Positions 50,707-58,555 of a stretch of 64,000 nt of DNA are shown one piece after another; the stretch's first letter is position 1; every line of letters starts with the position of its first letter. Both the position numbers and the translations under genes were made by a program. The notes beneath the pieces are model-generated. The model searched no databases and was not told where the DNA came from. It saw only the letters and a program-made list of their open reading frames with translations. The DNA is from an uncultured Eubacteriales bacterium (GTDB lineage: Bacteria > Bacillota > Clostridia > Oscillospirales > Oscillospiraceae). The stretch spans positions 1 to 64,000 of the forward strand of contig URAZ01000013.1 in NCBI GenBank assembly GCA_900545925.1. Direction: 5' to 3'.

Positions 50707-53369
50707 GTGAACTGAAACGAACCGTACTCTATCAGGCCCATCTGGACGCCGGGGCCACGATGGTCGATTTCGGCGGCTGGGATATGCCCATCCAGTACCC
50801 GGACGGCATCGTCGCCGAGCATCTCTACTGCCGCAGCCACTGCGCCATTTTCGACGTGTCCCACATGGGCCGTATCGACGTCGAAGGGCCGGACATGGTG
50901 CGGTTTTTGCAGCACGTCCTGTCCAGCAACGTGCAGGCGCTTGACATCAATCAGGCGCAGTACTGCATCATTCCCAATCAGAATGGCTGTGCCATCGACG
51001 ACGCGTATCTCTATCGCTTTGAGGCAGAAAAATACTTCCTCGTCATCAATGCGGGCAACATCGACAAGGATCTCGCCCACCTGACGCGCGAGGCCGAACG
51101 CTATAACGTCACGCTCACCAATGTCTCCGACCGCTATGCGGCCATCGCCGTGCAGGGCCCGGAGGCCAAAAAGCTGCTCATGGCCCTGTCGGGCGGCAAG
51201 GCGCTCACGCGGGAAAACGTCAAAAACGCGCTGGGGACGCTCACCATGGAGGACCGTCCCGTCCGCGTTGCCAAGACCGGCTATACCGGAGAACCCATCG
51301 GCTATGAACTCTATTGCGAATCAAGGGACGCCCGGTATTTTTGGGACCGTCTGATCGAACTCGGGGCAAGACCCACCGCGCTCGGCGCGCGCGATACGCT
51401 GCGAATGGAAGCTTCTCTGCCGCTCTACGGCCATGAAATGGGGGAGTGCGAGTTTGGCGGCGAGATCCCGGTCTATGCTGTGCCGCTGGCCAAATTCGCC
51501 GTCTCGTTCGCAGAGGAAAAGGGCGATTTCATTGGCCGCGCCGCACTGAAGCGACAGTTCGAGGCGTTTCAGAAGATCATGAACCGCGATTATTCCGCCC
51601 TTCAGGATCTCCCGTACCGCATTCAGCCGGTCTATCTTGCAGGCAAGGGCGTTCTGCGCAAGGGCTTCCCGGTCTACAGCAAGGACGCGTGGGCAGAGGG
51701 AAAGCCCGTCGGCTATGTGACCTCCGGTACGATGATTCCGTATTTCAAGACGGAGGGCGAGGGGCTGGAAACGGTCATTACCGCCGAGACGGGCAAGCGC
51801 TCCATCGGCCTTGCGTATCTCGATTCGCGCATCTGCCAGGACTTTGACCTTGAGATCGACATCCGCGGCAAACGGCAGCCGGCCAAGGTTGTTGCGTGGC
51901 ACATCCGGCAGGATGCCGCGCCCTACGTCCGCCCCATCCTGCCCGATCATCCTGCCCCGGCTGCGCCGCACTGCGACGCGCCGTATGCCGAAAAGGCCGC
52001 TGCGCTCCTGAAAAAGGCGCAGGAGAACCACCTCTGGCGGCAGCATCGGTGCATCAATCTCATTCCGTCTGAAAACACACAATCGCGCGCCGTGCGCCTG
52101 CTCTCGGCCTCTGACCCGTCGAACCGCTACGCTGAGCATAAAAAACAGAAGGCGTTCTATGATGCGGAGATCTTCTATTATCAGGGTACGGACTTCATCG
52201 GCGAGGTCGAGGCACTGCTCGTTGAGGAGATGAAAAAATTCCTCGGCGCATCGCAGGTTGAAACGCGCGTGACCTCCGGTCAGATGTCCAATACCGCTGT
52301 CTTTTCCGCGCTCATGGACTTTAAGAACCGTGTTGACCGCAAGCGCACGCCGCAGCGGCTCGGCTGGGTCATGAACAACCATATCGTCCGCGGCGGCCAT
52401 CTGTCCGCACAGCCCATGGGTGCGCTGCACGACTATATCGCCGTCGATCCCGTCACCGAAAAGCAGATGGTCGTCAACTTTCCCGTCTGCGCCGACGACC
52501 CGTACCGCATCGACACGGAGGCGGCAAAGCTGCTGCTTGCGCAGTACCGGCCGGAATTCGTGATCTTCGGCAAGTCCATGGTGCTGTATAAGGAGCCGGT
52601 CGCGGAGCTTGTAAGCTTCATCCGCGAGCAGGGCATCCGCACGACCGTCATGTACGACATGGCCCATGTGCTGGGTCTGATCGGCGACCACTTCCAGAAG
52701 CCGTTTGAGGAGGGCGCGGAGATCGTCACCGGCTCGACGCACAAGACCTTCTTCGGCCCGCAGCGCGGCGTGATCGGCGTGAATTACAAGCCGGAGGACC
52801 TCAAATGGGGCCTCTGGGAGACGATCGAAACGCGCGCCTTCCCCGGCAGCGTCTCCAACCACCATCTTGGAACGCTTCTCGGCCAGCTGATGGCGGCGTA
52901 TGAGATGAACGCGTTCAAGGACGAATACCAGAAGGCCGTGATTGAAAACGCAAAGAGCTTCGCCGCCAGCTTGAGGGCCGAGGGCCTTGACGTGGCGGGC
53001 GACCCGGCCGTGGGCTACACCGAGACGCATCAGGTCATCGTCCGCGTCGGCTACGCCAGAGGCCCGGAGATCGCGAAGCGGCTCGAGGAAAACAACATCA
53101 TCTGCAACTATCAGGCCACGCCCGACGAGGAGGGCTTCACTGCCTCCGGCGCGCTGCGCATGGGCGTAAACGAAATGACCCGCTTCGGCTTCGGGAAGGA
53201 GCAGTTCGCGCAGCTTGCGCACCTGATCGCCGACTGCGTCATGCGCAATGCGGACGTCCGGGAAGAAGCTGCCCGCCTGCGCGAGAACTTCACCGATATG
53301 CGCTACTGCTTCTCCGACGCGGAGACGGAAAGCCTCATTTCCGCCCTGGCTGAGGCTACGGGCATCTGA
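50703..53369 (+). CDS. gcvT: GcvT-SHMT fusion: aminomethyltransferase plus serine hydroxymethyltransferase-like
   Basis: An 888-aa fusion. Residues 1-400 are glycine cleavage T-protein: TVLYQAHLDAGATMVDFGGW, FDVSHMGRIDVEGPD, INAGNIDKDL, the THF-binding region LRMEASLPLYGHEMG and a C-terminal RGKRQPAKVV. A Pro/Ala-rich linker (about 400-430) follows. Residues 435-888 are a PLP enzyme of the SHMT type: LIPSENTQSRAVRLLSAS, VTSGQMSNTAVFSAL and the PLP lysine Lys681 in GSTHKTFFGPQRG. The SHMT part is divergent and lacks the canonical glycine-rich GGCE region. Coupled, the two domains could make methylene-THF from glycine and then serine from a second glycine. No frameshift or linker stop is seen, so the fusion is real in this sequence. 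Confidence 0.9.
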   Translation: MSELKRTVLYQAHLDAGATMVDFGGWDMPIQYPDGIVAEHLYCRSHCAIFDVSHMGRIDVEGPDMVRFLQHVLSSNVQALDINQAQYCIIPNQNGCAIDDAYLYRFEAEKYFLVINAGNIDKDLAHLTREAERYNVTLTNVSDRYAAIAVQGPEAKKLLMALSGGKALTRENVKNALGTLTMEDRPVRVAKTGYTGEPIGYELYCESRDARYFWDRLIELGARPTALGARDTLRMEASLPLYGHEMGECEFGGEIPVYAVPLAKFAVSFAEEKGDFIGRAALKRQFEAFQKIMNRDYSALQDLPYRIQPVYLAGKGVLRKGFPVYSKDAWAEGKPVGYVTSGTMIPYFKTEGEGLETVITAETGKRSIGLAYLDSRICQDFDLEIDIRGKRQPAKVVAWHIRQDAAPYVRPILPDHPAPAAPHCDAPYAEKAAALLKKAQENHLWRQHRCINLIPSENTQSRAVRLLSASDPSNRYAEHKKQKAFYDAEIFYYQGTDFIGEVEALLVEEMKKFLGASQVETRVTSGQMSNTAVFSALMDFKNRVDRKRTPQRLGWVMNNHIVRGGHLSAQPMGALHDYIAVDPVTEKQMVVNFPVCADDPYRIDTEAAKLLLAQYRPEFVIFGKSMVLYKEPVAELVSFIREQGIRTTVMYDMAHVLGLIGDHFQKPFEEGAEIVTGSTHKTFFGPQRGVIGVNYKPEDLKWGLWETIETRAFPGSVSNHHLGTLLGQLMAAYEMNAFKDEYQKAVIENAKSFAASLRAEGLDVAGDPAVGYTETHQVIVRVGYARGPEIAKRLEENNIICNYQATPDEEGFTASGALRMGVNEMTRFGFGKEQFAQLAHLIADCVMRNADVREEAARLRENFTDMRYCFSDAETESLISALAEATGI

Positions 53370-53409
53370 GCGGATAGCGTACACTTTATCAGAAATTTGC
53401 CCGCTCAGT

Positions 53410-53515
53410 GTAGAGGCCGATGCCCACATCGGCCCGGCAGATTGCACCGCGTTTTACGAAAATCTTCGGCGAATTCGCAGCTTCCCAACGGGCCGATGTG
53501 GGCATCGGCCCCTAC
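53410..53515. repeat. MITE-like repeat family A, copy 4
   Basis: A 106-bp element with ends GTAGAGGCCGATG and CATCGGCCCCTAC and the same core (CGGCGAATTCGCAGCTTCCC) as copies 2 and 3. It sits inside the glycine cleavage operon, in the 260-bp gap between the gcvT fusion and gcvH. Confidence 0.85.
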
Positions 53516-53629
53516 TATACTGTGCGAATCCGCACTGCCTGCAAATATGGCGAAGCATATCCAGCGCCCCTTTTCTCCCCCACCAACTCAACCAATCAAC
53601 CCCACAAAACAGAACTGGAGGAACGAATT

Positions 53630-54010
53630 ATGAATTTTCCCGCTGAACTGAAGTATTCCCGCGACCACGAATGGGTCAAGATGCTGGACGAAACGACTGC
53701 TCTTGTCGGCATCACGGACTTTGCCCAGAGCGAACTGGGCGATCTGGTCTACGTCAATCTGCCCGAACCCGGCGACGAGGTGCTTGCGGGCGAAACGGCC
53801 TGTGATGTCGAATCCGTCAAGGCTGTGTCCGATGTTATGAGCCCCGTGACCGGCGTGATTGCCGAGGTCAACGAGGAACTGGACGATTCGCCGGAACTAC
53901 TGAACTCCGACCCCTATGAGGCGTGGATCATGAAGATCGAGCGCATCACGGACTTCTCCGAACTTCTGAGTGCGGAGGAATATGAGGCGTTTACGAAGGA
54001 GGAACACTGA
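53630..54010 (+). CDS. gcvH: Glycine cleavage system H protein
   Basis: A 126-aa lipoyl-carrier protein that shuttles the aminomethyl group between GcvP and GcvT. The lipoylated lysine is Lys64 in ETACDVESVKAVSDV. A GGAGGA site precedes the ATG. It overlaps gcvPA (TGATG). Confidence 0.95.
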   Translation: MNFPAELKYSRDHEWVKMLDETTALVGITDFAQSELGDLVYVNLPEPGDEVLAGETACDVESVKAVSDVMSPVTGVIAEVNEELDDSPELLNSDPYEAWIMKIERITDFSELLSAEEYEAFTKEEH

Positions 54011-55326
54011 TGGGCACATTTGTCCCGACGACAGCTGCGGAACGGGAGCAGATGCTGCGGACGATCGGTGCTTCATCCGTAGAAGAACTGTTCCGGGATG
54101 TGCCGCAGCAGATGTATCTGGATAGATATCTGAATCTGCCGCCTGGGAAGAGTGAACAGGAGACGTTTGAAGCTGTCTCGACACTGGCGGAGCAGAATCA
54201 TGTGTTCAAGACCTGCCTGCGCGGTGCGGGCAGCTACCGGCATTATATCCCGGCGGCGGTAAAAGCCATCGTGACCCGCGAGGAATTTGTAACGGCCTAT
54301 ACGCCCTATCAGGCCGAGATCAGTCAGGGCATTTTACAGGGAATTTTTGAATACCAGACTATGCTCTGCGAACTGACCGGTATGGACGTGTCCAACGCTG
54401 GCGTTTATGACGGCGGGACTGCCGCTGCAGAAGCTATCCCCATGTGCCGCGACCGTAAACGCACAAGGGCCTATGTCTCCGCAGCAATCGACCCGAACGT
54501 CCTCGGCGTTATGAAGACCTACTGCTTCGGCTCCGGGACGGAGTTGATTGTTGTCCCAATGAAGAACGGCAAAACAGACCCGGACGCGCTGCGCACCATG
54601 CTCGGCGCGGACGCCGCCTGCTTCTATGTCCAGCAGCCGAATTTCTTCGGCCAGCTGGAGGATGCGGAACTGCTCGGCGAGATCACACACGCAGCCGGAG
54701 CCAAATATATCATGGGCGTGAACCCCATTTCGCTGGCCGTCCTGAAAACACCGGGCGAGTGCGGCGCGGACATTGCCGTCGGTGAAGGGCAGCCGCTCGG
54801 CCTCGATACGGCCTTCGGCGGGCCGTACCTCGGCTTTATGACCGCGACGAGCGCCATGATGCGCAAGCTTCCGGGCCGCATCGTCGGCCAGACGCATGAT
54901 ACAGAGGGGAAGACCGGCTATGTTCTCACGCTTTCTGCGCGTGAGCAGCACATCCGCCGGGAAAAAGCCTCGTCCAATATCTGCTCAAACGAACAGCTTT
55001 GCGCGCTGACTGTTGCCGTCTATCTTGCCGCCATGGGCGAGGCCGGACTGCGACAGGCCGCGACGCTCTGCACGTCCCGCGCGCATTATTTCGCACAGCG
55101 GCTCGAAGAAGTGCTCGGCTGGAAGCGCGTCTATCCCGGCGAATTCTTCCACGAATTCGTGACCGCCTGCCCGTGCCCGGAACGGGCGCTGGCAGTATTG
55201 GAGGCGCACGGAATTCTGGGCGGTCTGCCGGTGGAGGGCGGAATCCTCTGGTGCGTGACGGAACTGACAGATAAAAAGACGCTCGACCATGTGATTGGGC
55301 TTTTGCAGGAGGTGAGCGGCCAATGA
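54010..55326 (+). CDS. gcvPA: Glycine dehydrogenase (decarboxylating) subunit 1
   Basis: A 438-aa first half of split GcvP. It has the family motif FLGAGSYRHY-like (LRGAGSYRHYIPA), EISQGILQGIFEYQTM and YDGGTAAAEA. With subunit 2 it decarboxylates glycine using PLP in subunit 2. Overlaps gcvH and gcvPB starts. Confidence 0.95.
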   Translation: MGTFVPTTAAEREQMLRTIGASSVEELFRDVPQQMYLDRYLNLPPGKSEQETFEAVSTLAEQNHVFKTCLRGAGSYRHYIPAAVKAIVTREEFVTAYTPYQAEISQGILQGIFEYQTMLCELTGMDVSNAGVYDGGTAAAEAIPMCRDRKRTRAYVSAAIDPNVLGVMKTYCFGSGTELIVVPMKNGKTDPDALRTMLGADAACFYVQQPNFFGQLEDAELLGEITHAAGAKYIMGVNPISLAVLKTPGECGADIAVGEGQPLGLDTAFGGPYLGFMTATSAMMRKLPGRIVGQTHDTEGKTGYVLTLSAREQHIRREKASSNICSNEQLCALTVAVYLAAMGEAGLRQAATLCTSRAHYFAQRLEEVLGWKRVYPGEFFHEFVTACPCPERALAVLEAHGILGGLPVEGGILWCVTELTDKKTLDHVIGLLQEVSGQ

Positions 55327-56753
55327 AGACGATTTTTGAACAGGGTGCCCTCGGCCATGGCTTGTCGCTGCTTCCCGCGTGCGATGTGCCCGTCGTGACG
55401 CTGGCGCCGGCGCGCAAAAAGCCGCTGCACCTGCCGCAGGTGAGCGAAAATGAACTCATCCGGCACTATACCGCGCTGTCGCATCGCGTCCACGGCATGA
55501 ACGACGGCTTCTATCCGCTGGGCTCCTGCACGATGAAGTACAACCCCAAGGTCAATGAAGCCCTTGCGGCGCTGCCGGGCTTTGCAAGGCTCCATCCGCT
55601 TCAGCCGGAGCAGACGGCGCAGGGCGCGCTGGAACTGCTGTATGAAACGGGAAAGCTGCTTGGCGAAGTGACCGGTATGGACGCGTTCACGCTCCAGCCC
55701 GCAGCAGGTGCGCACGGCGAATTCACAGGCCTGCTGCTCATCAAGGCGTACCACCTCGCACGCGGCGACGTGAGCCGGACAGAGATCATCGTCCCGGATT
55801 CCGCCCACGGCACGAATCCGGCCTCGTCCGTCATGGCAGGCTTCCGCGTGGTCAATATCCCGTCCGGCGCAGACGGCTGCGTCGATCTCGCAGCGCTCCG
55901 CGCAGCCGTTGGACCGCAGACGGCAGGATTGATGCTCACAAATCCCAATACGGTCGGCATCTTCGACAAGAATATCCTTGAAATCACGAAAATCATCCAC
56001 GACGCGGGCGGCCTGTGCTATTACGACGGCGCGAATCTGAACGCCGTTATGGGCGTCGTCCGTCCGGGCGACATGGGCTTCGACTGCATCCACCTGAATC
56101 TGCATAAGTCCTTTGCCACGCCGCACGGCGGCGGCGGGCCGGGTTCCGGCCCTGTGGGCTGTAAGGCGTTTCTCGCGCCGTTTTTGCCTGGCCCCATCCC
56201 GGAAAAGACCGAAAACGGCTTCCGCTTTGCGCAGCCTGCGCAGTCCGTCGGCCGGGTGCGGGATTTCTACGGAAATTTCCTCGTCGTCGTCAAGGCGTTT
56301 GCCTATCTGACCATGCTTGGCCGGGAGGGCGTGCATGAAGTGGGCCGCAACGCGGTTCTAAATGCGAATTATATGATGGCCGCGCTGCAGGATGTCTACG
56401 ATATGTCCTACCCCGGCCCCTGTATGCACGAGTTTGTCATGACGCTGGATCGGCTGCATAAAGAAACCGGTGTTTCCGCGCTTGATATCGCCAAGGGCCT
56501 GCTTGACAACGGCATTCATCCGCCCACAATGTATTTCCCACTGATCGTCCACGAGGCGCTCATGGTCGAGCCGACGGAGACGGAGTCCAAGGCCACCATG
56601 GACGAGGCAATCGAGGTCTTCCGTTCGCTTGCCCGTCTTGCATATGAGAATCCCGAAGCACTCCATACCGCACCGCACAATACCCCTGTCCGCCGTCTCG
56701 ACGAGGTACAGGCCGCAAGAAATCCCGTTTTGCGCGCTGTGTTTGCAGAATAA
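55323..56753 (+). CDS. gcvPB: Glycine dehydrogenase (decarboxylating) subunit 2
   Basis: A 476-aa second half of GcvP with PLP lysine Lys262 in NLHKSFATPHGGGGPG and the conserved GSCTMKYNPKVNE and PAAGAHGEFTG. It is the last visible gcv gene; lipoamide dehydrogenase (gcvL) is not in the window. ATGA overlap with gcvPA. Confidence 0.95.
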   Translation: MKTIFEQGALGHGLSLLPACDVPVVTLAPARKKPLHLPQVSENELIRHYTALSHRVHGMNDGFYPLGSCTMKYNPKVNEALAALPGFARLHPLQPEQTAQGALELLYETGKLLGEVTGMDAFTLQPAAGAHGEFTGLLLIKAYHLARGDVSRTEIIVPDSAHGTNPASSVMAGFRVVNIPSGADGCVDLAALRAAVGPQTAGLMLTNPNTVGIFDKNILEITKIIHDAGGLCYYDGANLNAVMGVVRPGDMGFDCIHLNLHKSFATPHGGGGPGSGPVGCKAFLAPFLPGPIPEKTENGFRFAQPAQSVGRVRDFYGNFLVVVKAFAYLTMLGREGVHEVGRNAVLNANYMMAALQDVYDMSYPGPCMHEFVMTLDRLHKETGVSALDIAKGLLDNGIHPPTMYFPLIVHEALMVEPTETESKATMDEAIEVFRSLARLAYENPEALHTAPHNTPVRRLDEVQAARNPVLRAVFAE

Positions 56754-56802
56754 AAAAGACTGCCCGCCGCCCGGCCATACACATGGCCGGGCGGCGTCAG
56801 TC
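56752..56802. terminator. Terminator between gcvPB and the TetR gene
   Basis: CGCCGCCCGGCCAT / ATGGCCGGGCGGCG stem with an ACAC loop (about 56765-56796) and TTTTTT on the minus-strand side. It clearly serves the minus-strand TetR gene and may also stop gcv transcription. Confidence 0.7.
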
Positions 56803-56842
56803 TGTGAAAAGGGCGTTTGTTCCGGTACAACGGTTCAAATGA

Positions 56843-57532
56843 TTACAGTGTAAATTCAAAGCGCATGGCAAGCGCCTTGAACAGTTCGTGCATAACGCGC
56901 TCGGAGACGGTTCGGATGTCCATGCCGCCGATAAAGGCGATGATTTTCTGAATCTCATCCTCAGGGACGTGATACGACCGGAGGCTCATGGTCAGGAACA
57001 TTTGCAGCTTCTTTTCCAGCGTCAGTTCCTCGTCGCACGGATGCGCCATATAGGCCCGCATGATTCCGGCAGAGCCGAGTTCCATAAAGAAGAAGTCCTG
57101 TGCGGTCAACTCCGGCTGATAGGAACCGAAGATCTGATAGAGTTCCTTGGCTGTCTCGCGGAAAATATAGTCCGATGCTTCCTTCTGCGTGTACGCCTCG
57201 ATATAGATCTCGCGCAGATTTTCGTTCAATTCCGTCAGCGTCATCTGAATGGCCGTTTCCACGGCATAGACATAGGCCGGCGGCAACTGCGCGCCCGCCG
57301 TATTGCGGGCCATGGCGAACTGATTGGAGAACATGAACGCTACCAGTTCGGTCAGCACGCCGTCCTTGGCACGGAAAATATTTTGAAAAATACTGTTGGA
57401 AACCGACGCCTGCTGTACAATCTGTGCAACAGTCGTTTTTTTATAGCCCTGCTCGAGAAACAGCTTGACGCAGACCGTCAGAATCCGCTTCTTGGACGGC
57501 AGGCTTGCGTTTGTGATCGCGATGAGGACCAC
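56843..57532 (-). CDS. TetR-family regulator
   Basis: A TetR-type regulator of about 229 aa with HTH KRILTVCVKLFLEQGYKKTTVAQIVQQASVS and a helical ligand domain. No ATG is well placed; a GTG at 57532 is the best start but its Shine-Dalgarno is poor, and an earlier start is possible. It points toward the gcv operon end. Target unknown. Confidence 0.7.
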   Translation of the reverse strand: MVLIAITNASLPSKKRILTVCVKLFLEQGYKKTTVAQIVQQASVSNSIFQNIFRAKDGVLTELVAFMFSNQFAMARNTAGAQLPPAYVYAVETAIQMTLTELNENLREIYIEAYTQKEASDYIFRETAKELYQIFGSYQPELTAQDFFFMELGSAGIMRAYMAHPCDEELTLEKKLQMFLTMSLRSYHVPEDEIQKIIAFIGGMDIRTVSERVMHELFKALAMRFEFTL

Positions 57533-57596
57533 GTCCCTTCTGACATTCTTTTTGCACCCATTGTAGCAAACCTCCGCCGGAAACGCAAGTCTTTCG

Positions 57597-57740
57597 CACC
57601 CCTGCCCCCCTGCCGCGCTCTGCGCGGTAAGGGGAGGGGATATGTTGCAAAATTCAGAGTGCTCCGAAATTTGTGACATTTGCATCCCCTCAAGCCCTAC
57701 GGGCCAGTTCCCCTTGCGCCTAAGGAAAGCCTTGGGGCAT
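57597..57740. repeat. Intergenic repeat family C, copy 2 (inverted)
   Basis: On the minus strand the element reads CCCCAAGGCTTTCCTTAGGC, then CTGGCCCGTAGGGCTTGAGGGG and TTTCGGAGCAC, matching copy 1 at 6068. It lies between two TetR genes. Confidence 0.75.
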
Positions 57741-57778
57741 CACTAATTTTTGTTTGATGTGCTGAATTATTTTATGGA

Positions 57779-57807
57779 TTGACAGGATGTTTTATTAGAA
57801 TTATAAT
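57779..57807 (+). promoter_or_regulatory. Consensus promoter of the TetR-kinase operon
   Basis: TTGACA (57779-57784), 17-nt spacer, TATAAT (57802-57807). Confidence 0.85.
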
Positions 57808-57810
57808 ATA

Positions 57811-57832
57811 GACGTGAACCGCTATTCACGTC
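57811..57832. promoter_or_regulatory. TetR operator palindrome
   Basis: A perfect 22-bp inverted repeat, GACGTGAA-N6-TTCACGTC, three bases after the -10 box and 15 bases before the TetR ATG. It is the expected place for autorepression. Confidence 0.75.
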
Positions 57833-57847
57833 ATATTGAGGTGTTTT

Positions 57848-58555
57848 ATGTATCGGAAGCTGAATGAAGCGGCGTTGGGCGCGATTTTGGAGGCGGGCAT
57901 TGCGGAATTTGCCCGCTGCGGTTTTCAGCCTGCATCTATTGCAGCGGTTGCAAAAAATGCGGGCGTAAGCGTCGGGGTGATCTATAAATATTTTGGGGAT
58001 AAAGACACATTTTTCCTCGCCTGCGTGCGGCACTCGCTTGAACTGATGGATGCAACATTGCAGGAAGCCGCTGCGGGCGGCGGGCCGCTGGCGGCGCGGA
58101 TGCAGCGGCTCATTCTCGCGCTCATCCGCCAGTCGCGCAGCCACGCAAGTTACAACGCGATGTATAACGAGATCACATCCGGCAGCTGCCGGAAGTACGC
58201 CGGGACACTCGCCCGCGAGATCGAATCGCGCACGGCAGCGCTTTATACACGCCTGTTTGACGGCGCGCAGCAGGGCGGACAGCTCACAGAGCGGATCGAG
58301 CCGCAGCTGTTTGCGTTTTTCTTTGACAATCTGCTGATGATGCTGCAGTTTTCCTACAGCTGCGAATATTATCAAGAACGGATGCAGATCTTCTGCGGCG
58401 ATGCCGCTTTGGATGATACGAAAATGGCCGACAGGCTGACGCGCTTTTTGCTGGGCGCGATGAAAGGAGACGTATGCAGTATCTCATCGCTTACGACTTC
58501 GGAACAACCGGAGTCAAGACCTGCCTGTTCGGAGCCGAACAGGATATCCGGCTGA
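57848..58555 (+). CDS. TetR-family regulator (autoregulated)
   Basis: A 235-aa TetR regulator with HTH AARCGFQPASIAAVAKNAGVSVGVIYKYFG-type sequence (about residues 14-50). The last 27 residues (GDVCSISSLTTSEQPESRP...) lie in the overlap with the kinase gene, whose ATG is 58474. The overlap is 82 bases in a different frame, so the regulator's C-terminus may be extended by loss of an earlier stop. It probably controls the downstream operon. Confidence 0.85.
   Translation: MYRKLNEAALGAILEAGIAEFARCGFQPASIAAVAKNAGVSVGVIYKYFGDKDTFFLACVRHSLELMDATLQEAAAGGGPLAARMQRLILALIRQSRSHASYNAMYNEITSGSCRKYAGTLAREIESRTAALYTRLFDGAQQGGQLTERIEPQLFAFFFDNLLMMLQFSYSCEYYQERMQIFCGDAALDDTKMADRLTRFLLGAMKGDVCSISSLTTSEQPESRPACSEPNRISG

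Noticed and set aside
51321..53447. A 708-codon open frame opposite the gcvT-SHMT fusion
   Set aside because: Antisense shadow of a strongly supported PLP enzyme; composition (many Arg, Leu, His, Val) is typical of shadow translation.
57812..57831. The palindrome after the TetR promoter considered as a terminator
   Set aside because: It follows the -10 box directly and precedes the start codon, with no U-tract; an operator fits better.
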